DNA from: Isoetes taiwanensis
Taxonomy: Eukaryota > Streptophyta > Lycopodiopsida > Isoetales > Isoetaceae
DNA length: 64,000 nucleotides
Reading direction: 5' to 3'
Assembly (NCBI GenBank): GCA_021234155.1
Contig: JAJEKV010000031.1
Span: 15,892,885-15,956,884, forward strand
A program made the position numbers and the translations under genes. This document shows positions 1-11,466 of the stretch, in pieces. The notes beneath the pieces are model-generated. The model searched no databases. It was not told the DNA's origin and saw nothing but the letters and a program-made list of their open reading frames with translations. Position 1 is the first letter of the stretch. Every line of letters begins with the position of its first letter.

Positions 1-1571
1 TGGAACCATCTCATGAAATTTCCTTATATTGTCTGTGGCCCATGGGTCAGATGTATCTTTAGTCAGGTGTACTAACCTTCCAGCTGATTCAACCTTGCAA
101 GCATGGTAAAATCCACAAAGAATATAGCAACCAAAGGTTCAAAAATTCGAATTTCACTCAGTAGCCATGCCCCGTTGGTTTACACAACTTTAAACATTTG
201 CCATGTGCCATAGTAGTGGAGATATCAGGATCTAATGGTCCATGGTGGCTCGCGTCTTGCAGAAGTTATTTTTAGAACAGTTAGTGCTCATGCATTCAGG
301 AAAACCACCAAGCGCCAAGTGACCATTACACCTTCCTTGTACGATTTTGATTCCCACTTTGAGTCAGCTATTAAGTCATAGTTCATGCATACCTAGATAG
401 TTATGCATAATACATGGATCACCTTGTGCTCTTATAATTCATACCTTAGGTCAAAGTGAGCCTTTGCAAACCATATTCTTAATTAAAAAAAAAAAAAAAA
501 GGAGTTGTGGAACCTGGTGTTCCACATGAACTGTATACTGTCCACTATCATCCACGCTATTTGGATTTTGTATTATCAACATGAAAAATGGTTTTACATC
601 ATGGAGAAGGAGCTCGCTTGTTGATTACATCATTAGGCAGAATATGCATCATCGGTTTATCATACTTAATGTGTTGCTAAGCTTAATGTAAACATATTAA
701 GAATGAGGCAACAAAGATCATACATATGATAAGAACACTTTATATGTTCAATCTTTAACTGCATTCTAAGGAAAAACCTGGGCATAACAAGTTTACATGA
801 AAAAATAACAAAAAATAAAAAGTCCCAAAATTTTCCCTTTCTTGCTCTTCAAGCAATCCCTCTGGTGGCTCTTTCCATTCCTTGCTCTGCAAACAACTTC
901 CAACTTCTTGACCTCACTGCGATTATCTGACGTTTTCTCGTAGTTCCGGAGCTGGGCTTGGGTGCCATTGATGATCATAATGTGGCAAACAATGTTACCT
1001 CGGAATCCCCTTCTTCTAGCATCTTACAGAATAGGGCCATCATCGTTTTCCATATTTTGGCCTTGCGTGGTGAACGCAAAGCTGATAATTTGTCTTGGTC
1101 ATTTATCTGGGATGAGGACTCTTTAGTTCTTAGACTTAAGGATGGATATCGCCAGAAGATATGGAGTTTTTGTATGTAGGCTGTCTTGAATGCTGCAACT
1201 TCAGGTTCAGTTTCTAAATCACTCAGTGTTATATGTAATCTGCAGGGAGCTCATCGAAAAAGAGATGAGAATATGACATATTCAATTAGATTTGATAGAT
1301 AGCACAAACATTATAAGAATATATATATTGTTTGATTCTTCTTAATTGTTATAATATTTATAAATTTTAATTATATAAGTTCATCTTTAAATTAAAAGTA
1401 TAATGGTTATCAAGGAATAAAATTGCTTTTCAAACTAAATTTTGCTTGAATTTATTAAGAATTAGACATTTCAAGCATAATATAAAATTGCAATTTTCTG
1501 TGATTTAACAAATTCAAAATTTGGCAATGATAATTTTTAAATAAAATTTGATGATGTGATGAGCAATTAAC
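1..1571. other. Left flank, mostly no recognisable gene
   Basis: AT-rich sequence with an A18 run near 484-501 and no recognisable domain. A 73-codon ATG-started open frame at 958-1179 (plus) contains a plausible exon-like stretch (WSFIWDEDSLVLRLKD) but matches no family I know. The rest (1180-1571) is very AT-rich and looks intronic or intergenic. Because a TTAA transposon begins at 1576, this flank and the sequence after 12621 were originally contiguous and may belong to one host locus. Confidence 0.4.
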
Positions 1572-1575
1572 TTAA

Positions 1576-1612
1576 GGGTGGATTCACGCTATAGTGGATC
1601 AGTTTTGGTGTC
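1576..1612 (+). repeat. Left terminal inverted repeat
   Basis: Begins GGGTGGATTCA directly after TTAA. The first 11 bases match the reverse complement of the right end exactly. The following ~25 bases are partly similar (both contain a GGT-GTC or TTTTGG-like core). Confidence 0.75.
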
Positions 1613-2289
1613 CCCCATGTCCCCCCAAATAGCTTAAAAGTATAGCTTGTATTTGTGGTTTAAGAAATGCATTTGTGGTTTGAGAATTTGTATAACATTG
1701 ATTACGTTGATGCCTTTTCCAGTAACCGATGAGTAATTCTAATAATAACCAACCACTTCATTAATGCTGGAGGGAATTTTTTCAAATGCTCAAACGGTGG
1801 AAACGTAGAGGGAGTTTGTTCCTCATTCTTTTTTGCTCCAAGATTATTTTGGTAAGTCTACAAAGCAGGAAGCACATTTCTGAAAAAATGGAGGAGAAAG
1901 ATGTATTCTTAGATATGGCGATGAAGAAACCGTAACATCCGTAATGAAGATCCATTTGTTTGGGTCAGTTTGAGATCATTGTTGAAAGAAATACAATCTG
2001 GGGAAGTTTTAGATTGTGATTTAGAACATGCAACTATTTCTAGTGTCAATCTTGAAAATGTAGATGATGATAAAACAATCGGTCTTGATCCTAGTATTGA
2101 GAACAATACCAAAAAGAATATCAAGAAGTGGAAAATGAGAGATACAGAGACAAAATGTCTGAAGAAGTAAAGGCAGAGAAAGAGACAAAAAGAAGCTAAT
2201 GAGGTATTGGTGAAGAGGGGAGGTCAAGATGGATTGGACAAAAGTGGTGCAAGAAAAAGGAGAGTAGTGTTAAACACCTCAATTCATTC

Positions 2290-2523
2290 TTGAGGCAAAC
2301 AAAAACAATGAATCTCCAAATTAAACAAGAAATATTGATTGATATACGAAACCATAAAGCTATGGAAGAGACAATTGAGGATCTCTTGAAGAACTTGGAA
2401 GCAAAAACAACCATAATAAATAATATCATAAATTCAATCCAAATGATGAAGCAATTAACTAGTCTAGATTGTATGGCTGCTAAAAAATCTTGTTTAGCAA
2501 TGGCAATAGGCAATGAAACGTAA
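2290..2523 (+). pseudogene. Coiled-coil segment of transposase copy 1
   Basis: A 77-residue ATG-started open stretch rich in Lys, Glu and Ile (ETIEDLLKNLEAKTTIINN) with heptad-like spacing. It precedes the RVSP-KDVKSRR segment and fits the variable N-terminal half of the same transposase. No independent function is suggested. Confidence 0.4.
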
Positions 2524-2879
2524 AAAAAACTCTGAGTAAAAATGGGAAAAGTTCTTGATGTTCATCCAATAAATTTAACTGCAGCAAAGAGAAACAAGTT
2601 TGAGATAAATTGCAATTTAGGAAAATGGGTGTACTATAGAAGGAGAAGAAGATGTGATTCCTTTTCTGATTCTGTCATTGCTCTTTTGTAATGTGATTTT
2701 TGGATTTCTAATACTAGGGTCTCTCCAAACACAAAGGATGTGAAATCTAGGAGACTTGAAAGAAATATCGAGAAGAGCATGCTACACATTACTTAGAGCA
2801 AAGCCAAGTTAGTTACTACTCTATTATCTATCTACTCTTTCAAGCTTGATTTGATCACGCTTTTTCCGGATCCTCTATA

Positions 2880-3270
2880 ATGCATTATAGATTGTGTATT
2901 GTAGATAGTATATTATAGTTTTAGATCCAAGATAGATTGCATTATGGTTGGAATAGATTGTGGTTTTGGATTACATTGTGGTTAGATTAAACCGTGGTTC
3001 AAGTCATATTGTGATTCGTTGCATTGTGGTTTAAACTTGGTTGTGGTTGTAGATTACATTGTGGTTCTAGATTATGGTTTTGATTAGATTGTGGTTTTGG
3101 ATTGGAAATGTGGTTTTTGGTTTCAATTTTCTTGTGATTGTGGTTGTGGATTATATTGTGGGTCTAGATTATGGTTTGATGGATTGTGGTTTTAGGTTAA
3201 ATTGTGATTTTAAGGTTTCTAATGGATATTGTTTTATTTTGTGGTTTGGAATTTCATTATTATAGTTTGA
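2880..3270 (+). repeat. TGTGGTT-rich repeat array, left side
   Basis: About 390 bases of loosely repeated ATTGTGGTTTTGGATT-type units, strongly T/G biased. The same motif appears as its complement in the right half of the transposon (10.85-11.25 kb) and near both ends. It probably lies in an intron or spacer of the transposase and may be a set of transposase-binding sites. The binding role is inference. Confidence 0.6.
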
Positions 3271-3958
3271 GGTTCATGTTTATGGGTTTGGGGTTTGAGA
3301 TTGATAATCAACTATTGTTTTGTTCTTAGATGCAACTCTATAAAGCTTTCAAAGCAAAACATCCAAATGTCAAAGTTGGAGCTTCAGCTTTTCAAAATTT
3401 GAAGCCGTGGTTTGTAGTGAAGCTAGCAGAGTATAACACTTGTTGTTGCATACATCATGTCGTCGTTACAAATGTCGGGCTTTGGATGGTTTAACTAAAT
3501 TAGAAGAAGCACTCAAAGTCATGTACTTGTGAGTGCAAGATTTTTACGCACATCGCTGATCTTTGGAAATGTATTGTTTGCCGGAAGGGTGAGATTGATG
3601 AATTCTATAGTAAGGATTGTCTTGACGGTGCATTTGTAGTGAGTGTGGGATAAAGAAGTTTGAAATCTGCCCCAAGGAGAGAGGAGGAGGTTGTGAAATG
3701 GGAGTACATCGACTATGAACATGGAGGTGTGGATAAACGTGGAGAGCCTAAGAAAGTTTTGAAACACCAATACAAAGAGACCACACCAGCAGTGCTAATA
3801 AGCAAACTCAAAGACAGGTTGGAAAAATTTCCCTCCACAATTTCAAATACAAATGGCAAGATAAACAGCTTTTGAAATGCTCGATAATCTCCCTTCGGAT
3901 GTCATAGTGTCAGTGGTAGATTTTATGGAAAATTACACATTGAAAGAGAGAACACAAA

Positions 3959-4294
3959 GTGCAATCTCAATATGGACAAGCGTGCAGTGTGACCATTCTT
4001 GTCCACATTACTTATCATGTGGCTAAGAATGGTGAAGTAGTAAAAGAAACACATTATTATATATCGATGACCGCAAACATGATACCTTATTCGGCAAAGA
4101 TTGCTTTTAATATGCACTTCAATTATATGGAAGAGCAAGGACCAAAACCACGAGGCACCGGGTTTTTTTCCGATGGTGCCGCATCACAATTCAAAGTCGC
4201 AAGGCCATTTTATTTTATTGCTAGATACCTTATCGACTCTAATTCATATGATGTGGAATTACTTTGGTTCAAACCACGGAAAGGGAGAACATGA
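3959..4294 (+). pseudogene. Transposase core segment with FSDGAASQFK
   Basis: The best preserved piece of copy 1: an open frame of 111 residues containing TILVHITYHV, KETHYYIS, HFNYMEEQGPKPRG, FSDGAASQFK and ARPFYFIARY. I recall this order from a family of uncharacterised plant proteins with the same SDG and HGKGEHDG signature. The frame breaks after DVELLWF. The continuation (NHGKGEHDG, then ELKRWIEWSNSYIPDTKIEN) lies in two other frames downstream, so at least two frameshifts separate the catalytic motifs. Confidence 0.7.
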
Positions 4295-5132
4295 TGGCAA
4301 GGTCCGAATTAAAGAGATGGATCGAATGGTCCAACTCCTATATCCCCGATACTAAGATAGAGAATGCACATGATATTGTGGAGGCTGCCAAGGAGTTATT
4401 TTTCGGTACGTTTCTTCTAAAGAGGAACCAAAACAAAAAAAAAAAATATTAAAAAGATTTTTTGGGAAGTTAAAGGTGAGAAGTCGATAGGCTTAAGGAA
4501 TGGGGAGCACATACGGTGAAGGATACTCAAAAAATTCATAGTGTACGCAAGATTCAATTTTGGGATCAACAACTCAATTACAGGTTCAAGATTCTCATGC
4601 TTTTGTAGTTTTTGTTTAGATGAACATTGGGATAGATGCGAGAATACCAAGATATGTGAATAAGTGGGAACTGGTGGAAATTGAACCGCTTCTTCATCTA
4701 CTTGTGATGCAATTGAGGTTAGAAAGTCACAAAGGCCCTTATATTCGTGTGTTAATATTATTGTCGAAGGGTCGATGTGGAGATTACTTTTTATGGCAAA
4801 GACTAAAAAAAACAACCCCGAAGGGGATGACTTTTGGTTGTTTGCATGTACAAGGGAGAAGTATGTAGTGGAAAAAGACTTCAAAGATAATGGAACGTGG
4901 TTCTTAAAAGGTGAAAGTATATTAGAAGGAACTTACTTCAAAAAATTCCAAGTTCAAAGAGAGGTTATGAATTATGTTCTCAAGAAGGAGCCGCAAAGGT
5001 TTACTCTACACAAGTATGTGGTGTTAGAATTCCACTAATGAAAGGAAATTATGCTATCAAAGGACATCCTCAGATTTCACCTTCTAGATCCTAAGGATGA
5101 AGAATGATCGAGCCAACTTACCACCGGTTGTC

Positions 5133-5282
5133 GATGATGATGATGATGATGATGATGGTGATGGTGATGGTGATGGTGATGGTGATGGTGATGGTGATGG
5201 TGATGGTGATGGTGATGGTGATGGTGATGGTGATGGTGATGGTGATGGTGATGCTGATGGTGATGGTGATGGTGATGGTGAG
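5133..5282 (+). repeat. GAT / GATGGT microsatellite coding an acidic tail
   Basis: Seven or eight GAT repeats pass into about twenty GATGGT hexamers with one GATGCT variant. In the transposase frame this codes for poly-Asp followed by alternating Asp-Gly. Transposase copy 2 has an Asp/Glu run at the equivalent C-terminal region (63028-63075), so an acidic segment is a family trait. Here it has expanded as a simple repeat. Confidence 0.85.
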
Positions 5283-5299
5283 TGAACACTTGTTGTTGT

Positions 5300-6230
5300 G
5301 AGCGATGATGATGATGATGAACAAGATCAAAGCCATCCGGGTTGTCGGATGATGATTTTCATGTATTGATGTTTTAATAGATAATGATGATGATGATGAG
5401 TTGATATATCTTGTATTCTTCTACTTGTGTTTTTCGCGGTTTGTATGATAATGTTATTGTTTAGACTTTATGTTATTAATGTTTCATTCATAACCAACAT
5501 ATGTTTAAAAGGTGTGTTGGTTTATTCATTTGATAGATATTGAATGAATAGGTGTTAGGTTCAAATCCAAGGATGTTAAGTTTGAATTTTGATAATTTTG
5601 GATCTATGTCTTACATGGTAGAGTAGTCCAATACAAAAACCCTAAACCTAATATCCCACACCAATATCCCACATGCCAAAGAAGCAAAAGTAGCATGTGT
5701 ATATAAGATGCACCTAGAAGTGATTAAGTATCATGTGATTGGGCCTTGTTGATTTAACCTTTGGAGACATCCAAGGGGATGGACCTGTGGTGCTTGAGGG
5801 GATGCCCTACAATTAGTCGAGCCACATTGGTCTCGAGATTCAACGACCTCGAATCGGATATAATTCGAGGGTTCTCTTTAAACGGAAATTTCCGCACGAG
5901 ATTTACAATGGGAAGGAGAGGCCGAGATAGGTCCCAATAAAAGTCGGAGTGGATATCCCACTATGATGGCTCACATGATCTAACCTCTAGGGTGGCCTCC
6001 TAGAGGGTGTAACCTCGAGGGTGTATAGTATAGTGTCTTAGAGGTCTTAGAGGGTTGTTGTGAATGATATGCTGTTGTGAATGATATGCTTGTGGGGGGT
6101 GTTGTGAATGATACATGTGTTGACAATTGAATTTACAGGACAATGATGGTGAATACATCCGAATACATCTACATCCAAAATGGTACCATGCATAAAATCC
6201 CAAACAACAACTAAAAAGAAAAAAGAAAGT
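5300..6230. other. Gene-free spacer inside the TTAA transposon
   Basis: No convincing coding region. It contains short GAT runs (5306, 5378), a stretch with several CTCGA- and CCTCGAGG-type words (5815-6030) and two adjacent copies of GTTGTGAATGATATGCT (6057 and 6074). The CTCGAG-rich part may be a nested insertion, but I see no terminal repeats for it. Confidence 0.4.
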
Positions 6231-6235
6231 GAGTG

Positions 6236-6400
6236 AGTGAGGTAGTAGTGAGATGGGGGCGCTTCCCCCTCGAGAGAATGAGGTCGATGAGAGTGATGAG
6301 TGAGGTGGGGCGCTTCCCCTCGAGCAGGATGAGTGAGGTGAGGTGGGGGCGCTTCCCCTCGAACGGTGAGGATGAGTGAGGTGGGGGCGCTTCCCCCATC
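6236..6400 (+). repeat. Minisatellite with GGGGCGCTTCCCC palindromes
   Basis: Four copies of GGTGGGGCGCTTCCCCTCGA-type units (about 6254, 6305, 6343 and 6381), separated by GAGGATGAGTGAG-type spacers. Each unit is a short inverted repeat (GGGG...CCCC) and could form a hairpin or guanine-rich structure. Confidence 0.7.
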
Positions 6401-6469
6401 GCCGTTGAGGGACTTTGCAGCATTAGACTAACTATACTATACAACTCAAAACGTCAAAAAGAAAAACAA

Positions 6470-7085
6470 ACAAACCACAAACTCAAAACTCCATTTCTCA
6501 AAACTACTACATAAACTCAAACTCCACAAACTCAAACTCAAATTCTCTCTTTTTAAAAGAAAAACAAACAAACCACAAACTCAAAACTCCATTTCTCAAA
6601 ACTCCATTTCTCTTTGTGGCTTGTTACTACATAAACTCAAACTCCACAAACTCAAACTCCACAAACTCAAACTCAAATTCTCTCTTTTGTGACTTGTTAC
6701 TACACAAACACAAACTCCACAAACTAAAACTCCAATTCTCTCTTTTGTGACTTGTTACTACACAAACACAAACTCCACAAACTAAAACTCCAATTCTCTC
6801 TGTGGGTTGTTACTACATAAACTCAAACTTCCAAACTCTAAACTCCACAAACTAAAACTCCAATTCTCTTTGTGGCTTGTTACTACATAAACTCAAACTC
6901 CACAAACTCAAACTCAAATTCTCTTTTTGTGACTTGTTACTACACAAACACAAACTCCACAAACTAAAACTCTAATTCTCTTTGTGGCTTGTTACTACAT
7001 AAACTCAAACTTCCAAACTCTAAACTCCACAAACTAAAACTCCAATTCTCTTTGTGGTTTGTTACTACATAAATTCAAACTTCCG
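6470..7085 (+). repeat. Tandem ~64-bp minisatellite
   Basis: About eight degenerate units combine AATTCTCT, TTTGTGGCTTGTTACTAC and ATAAACTCAAACTCCACAAA segments. Unit length is near 64 bases with internal duplications. The array ends just beyond the Ulp1-like gene's 3' end and contains the TTTGTGG/CCACAAA words seen elsewhere in the transposon. Confidence 0.75.
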
Positions 7086-7090
7086 TTTGT

Positions 7091-7574
7091 TTACAATATA
7101 TTCAAAATCTGAATAAGCAAGTCATGTCCATAATCTCTAAAAACTTGATTACATATACAAATAATCAAGTAATCCCTTATACTAGACACAACCTGTGGTG
7201 TAAAACATCGGTTTGAATAGTGTAACCAATTCTGTATGGCAGCATCTTCCTCCATGATGATTTTAGCAAACATACAAATATACAATCCACATGAATAACC
7301 ATTTGATTGGAGAGGATGAGGGCTAAGATGGCACCACCGCAAATTCTCTTTGAATTGGGCTGCTCGTGGGGAAAGCTTGGCCAAAGCTTCTATTAGCCTG
7401 TTATAAGAGAGGAAAGTCAATTCCTACATAATCAAAATAAGTTTACATTTGAATTCACAAATTGACCACTTACCTGCTTATAGGTGTCCAATCATACCTT
7501 TGACAACCAAGGCTATCAAAGTGCAATATAACTGGATAAGTGTAATTGCTAGGGGCTAAAAAGACCCAATATCA
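7091..7574 (-). pseudogene. Ulp1-like (C48) cysteine protease, C-terminal catalytic part
   Basis: Minus-strand reading gives YWVFLAPSNYTYPV-ILHFDSLG in an upstream exon, then a GT-AG intron (7473 down to 7398), then RLIEALAKLSPRAAQF and QSNGYSCGLYICMF. ILHFDSL carries the Asp and NGYSCG the Cys and oxyanion Gln/Asn context of Ulp1/SENP proteases, which remove SUMO or related modifiers. The intron joins the frames as AG|G (Arg). The upstream His-containing part is damaged: a TGA sits just before YWVF where the HW motif is expected. Ulp1-like genes are often carried by plant transposons (several MULEs and CACTAs). This is probably the last part of the transposon's minus-strand gene. Confidence 0.75.
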
Positions 7575-8245
7575 CAACAGAATCCAATGATTCCTATGGC
7601 ACATAGGAATAATCAAACATGCACAATGGTCCATATCCAATCCCAAAGAACAATTTGATATAACAAGTTCTTTTTTTCATTTTTATATATCCATATGTTA
7701 GTGCATGACATATGTATACTTGTTTTCTTCGTTCCTCATCCAAATGTAGCCACTCATTTCTAAGCAAAATACACCATTTCTAAGCAAAATACACCATGCT
7801 ATAAAGAGGTCACAACAAAAGTACAATCCTAGGTATACAACAATTTACCTCATGAATGATCAATGATCGTATTATTAAGCCATCGTGGTCTCATTGTCCG
7901 TAATGTCTACGCCTCAGTTTCGTTATAGTGATTGGGTTGGACTCGGCAAGAATACACCATGGGTAGAAAGTTGTCGAGCAATTCTACTAGGATCTGCTCC
8001 TCTTCCTCAACTGCTATTAAGGTAAATAATACAATCCAAGGAAACAAATGCATTTTAACACATTTAGATTTCAAAGTAGATTTCAGATATCTTACACAAT
8101 GTTTTGTAACAAATTAGATCTAAAATAGTTTATAGATTCTAGTAATAATCAAATCTTGTTCTTCTTCTTCATAGCCACAATAAATTTTTCAGAGATATCA
8201 TCCAACCAATTTTCTATTGGATGATCTTGTACATATGTAGCAACA
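7575..8245. other. Spacer between Ulp1-like and FCP1-like segments
   Basis: No recognisable domain on either strand. A 19-base direct duplication (CATTTCTAAGCAAAATACAC, near 7755-7795) is present. On the minus strand the missing N-terminal Ulp1 segment could be scattered here, but I could not identify it. Confidence 0.35.
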
Positions 8246-8782
8246 CTATCGCCAGTAAGAAAGGCCCAACAACCATGGCTTCAAAACTTTGGTAAAATAG
8301 TCTCGATCACCTTGCTCAGGATTGAAGGTGATAGGAGTGACTATAGTGTGTCGGGCATTTTTGTAATCTTTGTACATATGGTCATCAACCAAGAGTGTAT
8401 TGACCACTTTATATGATCCCGCAAGAGGTTTGTGATTGTACACTTTCTCTAGAATCTTGAAGTTAATATTGATTTTATTAACTTTAGTGCATGCTCTAGT
8501 GAGTTCCTTTAGACCCCACTGGAATATTAATGCACTCCTTATATCTTTTCGGAAAGAACTTTTAGTTATCAGGTTCAAGATGGTACCATCAAAATCAGCC
8601 CATATTGCAATGTCAAACTGGTTTATACACCAGCCAAGAAACTCGAATAAATCTTTCCTGAATACCAACATCTTTGTTTTGGAAAGCAACAAAAGTTCTA
8701 GTGGTGGATCCACCCTTGGTATGACATTCCTACTAGTTTGCTCGTAGAATTTTCCAAGCACACCATTGAAATCAAAGATCAA
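8246..8782 (-). pseudogene. FCP1/NIF-type HAD phosphatase-like segment
   Basis: A 178-residue open stretch starting LIFDFNGVLG, matching the HAD motif I position of the FCP1-like family (DxDGTL; plants often have DLNGVL). It continues with LVFRKDLFEFLGWCINQFDIAIW (an RPG-hhhFL-h-hh-hh-W module) and TLLVDDHMYKDYKNARHT, the motif III/IV DD loop. HAD chemistry would use the first Asp. The second Asp of motif I is replaced by Asn, as in many plant relatives, so catalysis is doubtful. The reading frame is lost directly upstream: a stop precedes KLLIF, while the flanking IKRIGLSKNY lies in another frame. It sits between the Ulp1-like part and coiled-coil segments in one orientation, suggesting a captured or transposon-resident gene. 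Confidence 0.65.
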
Positions 8783-9265
8783 TAGTTTTTAGACAACCCG
8801 ATTCTCTTGATGGTCGGAGATGATGCACAATCACTTCCGTGTATAATAAGGTCCATTTTTTTCTCTTTGAACTCTCCATCAGAATTGTCGTACTAGTAAA
8901 ACAACAAGATACAACGGTCAAATATTGAGGAAGAACGACAAAAAGAAGCTAGAAAAAAAATGAAACCTTTTAACTCAATCAATGCAGGTATCTTACTTGG
9001 TTGTTTTGTGGATGGTGGTTGAGGTAAAATGCTATTTGACATTACATTGTCATCATCAAATTGTATTTTTGAGCCAAAAGAATTGCTATATATTTAGAGA
9101 ATTAGTACACTAATTTACTAACTGTAATGGAACAAAAGTGAAGGAAGAATACCTTTGTTTTTTCTAGTAGATATCTCTTCGACATTTTCGGTTTCGATTT
9201 CCAATTTGCTACTTGTATCTATACCTAAAGAAATTATAGCTTCAGTATGAATAATATTAGAACTA

Positions 9266-9595
9266 TCAAAGGAATAATAAAATTAGTATCTTAAACCAAC
9301 CAGATATGAGATCTTTGACTTCTACTACAAAAAGTGGTCTTTTTAGTGCAACGAACTTCTCCTCATTGTCGAAGCTAGAAAGCGGTTTTTCAGATGCGGT
9401 GGACTCTGCTTGCTTGGTAGAGGTAGATGGTTTATTGAGCTTATCCTCCTTGTTGAAGCTAGAAAGTGGGTTTTCAGATGCGGTGGAAACTTCTTGCTTG
9501 GTAAAGCTAGAAGGGCTAGGAGCTCCAAATAGAGAAGGTTCATTGTAGCTTTTGGAGACATCTACCGACTTGACGTACGAATTTGGAAGCATCAA
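9266..9595 (-). pseudogene. Ser/Lys-rich linker with duplicated STASE-PLSSF repeat
   Basis: A low-complexity minus-strand open frame with two or three copies of a ~27-residue repeat (TASENPLSSFNKEDKLNKPS and TASEKPLSSFDNEEKF). It is consistent with an unstructured linker of the minus-strand transposon gene. There is no domain match. DNA copies of the repeat lie at about 9370-9411 and 9451-9493. Confidence 0.4.
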
Positions 9596-9606
9596 AGATA
9601 TGCTGC

Positions 9607-9690
9607 ACTTGACTCTTCATTTAGATTTGACTGCAATTTGAAGCCGTGACTTGACTCTTCATTTAGATTTGACTGCAATTTGAAGCTCAT
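9607..9690 (+). repeat. 42-bp tandem duplication
   Basis: The unit beginning ACTTGACTCTTCATTTAGAT occurs twice in direct succession, at 9607-9648 and from 9649, almost identical. It is a recent local duplication in the noncoding part of the transposon. Confidence 0.85.
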
Positions 9691-10178
9691 GATGTGAAGA
9701 TACAAGAAGAATGAAAAATAACATAAGTTATTCTAATACAAACTATTAACTTTTACATTACCTTGTTTCTCACTTTCTCGATTGTCCAATTGTGCTCTTC
9801 TTTCTCAATTTCAGGTTGTGTTGCATTCTCCACTTGGATCTTTTGCTCTTCTATCCTGTGGAGAATAGATATCCCTTTATCTCTACTTGTGCTTGCATAT
9901 GTGGGATTCATATGGACATCTAAAAGGACAACCAACAAAACCATCAACATTAAATGATGTTAAGAAGTTGATTGCTTAACCACTTATACATACCATATGA
10001 GTGTACAACTTTCTTCACGCCAAATGCAAAGAATCCAAGTGGCGAGATATGATCCGTTACAACTGGCTACAACACTTATCCCTATAACTGAAAACAAGAA
10101 ATTATACACATCAATTTAAAGAGCTTAATGATCAAAATATAACTATTGTTAAGATCAAAATTTACTTTTGCTCATACC

Positions 10179-10796
10179 TTAATAATGAGGCCAAACATTG
10201 AATATGGTAAAGATGGTTACACTCAGTAGTAACAAAGGGCGTGGCTTCCCATCATATTCCAAGAATCTTCTACAATAGGGACATACACGCTCAGGTGAGT
10301 CTGATAGGAAATTTGTTTCTATAGACTCGGGTAGATAAGGATCTAGTTTAATCCCGTTCTCAAGGACATTGCAGCCTTCAATAAGCCTTTCAAGACACGG
10401 TCTGAGTTTTGCAATCTCATCATTGTCCCCTTGCCTCCTCTTCTCAATAGCATCAAGATCTTCCTCTACAACAACCAATGATGCCACAACTTTAACTACC
10501 TCGGCTTCCTTCATATCTACCACCATTGCTGCACACCCGCAAAATGCTTCCTTTGTCATTCCTTGCATCAAGCATTTGATGTCTACAATTTCTTGCATAT
10601 AATGCTCCTTCTTCTCCCTCAATGATTTGAAGGTTTTCTTCAACTCTTTCCATTTGTTATATGACTGTTGTAGCCTACAATCAACCTCTTTCACCTTCAA
10701 TTCAGTGGACTCCTTCCATTTTGTCATCACCGTAAGGAAGGAATCAGAATGAAACAATTCAAGAATTAGTTCTGGGGATACAAGTATATTCCACAA
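10179..10796 (-). pseudogene. Coiled-coil protein segment with CPYC pair
   Basis: A 205-residue minus-strand open stretch (it opens at a TTG, so it is probably an internal exon rather than a start). It is rich in Lys and Glu with long heptad-like runs (YNKWKELKKTFKSLREKKEH), an EAFCGCAAM segment, and near the end RVCPYCRRFLEYDG, a CxxC pair as in zinc ribbons. Family unknown. It is co-oriented with the FCP1-like and Ulp1-like segments and is probably part of the same gene. Confidence 0.5.
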
Positions 10797-10849
10797 TCTA
10801 AAGAAACTTTATTAAAGGCTCAATCCACAATCTATATTCCACTCACTAT

Positions 10850-11270
10850 AATTCAGGTCCAATCTATAAAATATAATCCACAAAGCACAAAGTATAAATC
10901 CTTAACCACAATTTAACCATCACAAATGCAAAACCACAAACCAGCACAAATGCAAAACCACAAACCACAAAACACAATATAAAATTCCCCAATCCACAAA
11001 CCAAAACATGCAACCACAAACCACAAACTAAGAACACAATATAAAATTCACTCAATCCACAAACTAAGACACCCAACTCATAAACCAAATCCATTAACCC
11101 CAAACCACAAATCATAAACCACAAACAACAAATCCAAATATATAAACTACAATCTAAATTCACACTCTAAATCACAATTATATACTACAAATAATATAAA
11201 TTCACAACTCCAATTTAAGAACTCCAAACCACAATTCTACTAAAGAACTACAATTTAAGAAACTGACAAA
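10850..11270 (-). repeat. AACCACA-rich repeat array, right side
   Basis: About 400 bases of AAACCACAAACCACAAA-type words, the complement of the TGTGGTT array at 2.88-3.27 kb. The two arrays are in inverted orientation within the transposon, which suits subterminal protein-binding repeats or a shared minisatellite origin. Confidence 0.6.
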
Positions 11271-11466
11271 AACTATCACAAAAAACTATGACCACAATAA
11301 CCGTAAAGGTTAGGCTATGAACAAACCAATGATTATTAAGACTCTACAATGTTTATCAAAAAGTACTTACTATCGTAATGTCCAAAGGTAAAATCTCCTT
11401 TTTGCATCTCCAACTTTGTGAAACCACCCACATTGTGTTATGTAAGCTCATTTGACAAAATGCAAA

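Larger units (their letters stand above)
1970..5283 (+). pseudogene. Decayed transposase with SDG and HGKGEHDG motifs, copy 1
   Basis: Open frames spread over three reading frames read in order as one protein family. They are a Lys-rich coiled region (about 1970-2520); an RVSPNTKDVKSRR-like stretch (about 2717); a KVGASAFQNLKPW segment followed by a CCCIHH zinc-type cluster (about 3372-3470); TILVHITYHV and KETHYYIS (about 3990-4060); FSDGAASQFK (about 4166); a GSNHGKGEHDG motif reached by a frameshift (about 4268); a CFCSFC cluster (about 4600); a GD-F...DFWLFACT module (about 4770-4990); and an acidic tail coded by a GAT/GGT microsatellite. The Asp of SDG and the Glu or Asp of GEHDG are good candidates for DDE-type catalytic residues, which is inference. 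Frameshifts and in-frame stops make this copy a pseudogene unless several introns are missed. It is the transposon's likely mobility gene and is transcribed away from the left end. Confidence 0.7.

Noticed and set aside
5077-5336. Open frames on both strands over the GATGGT repeat (poly-His, Asp-Gly, Met-Val, Ile-Thr)
   Set aside because: They are translations of a microsatellite. Only the Asp-Gly reading fits the transposase tail.
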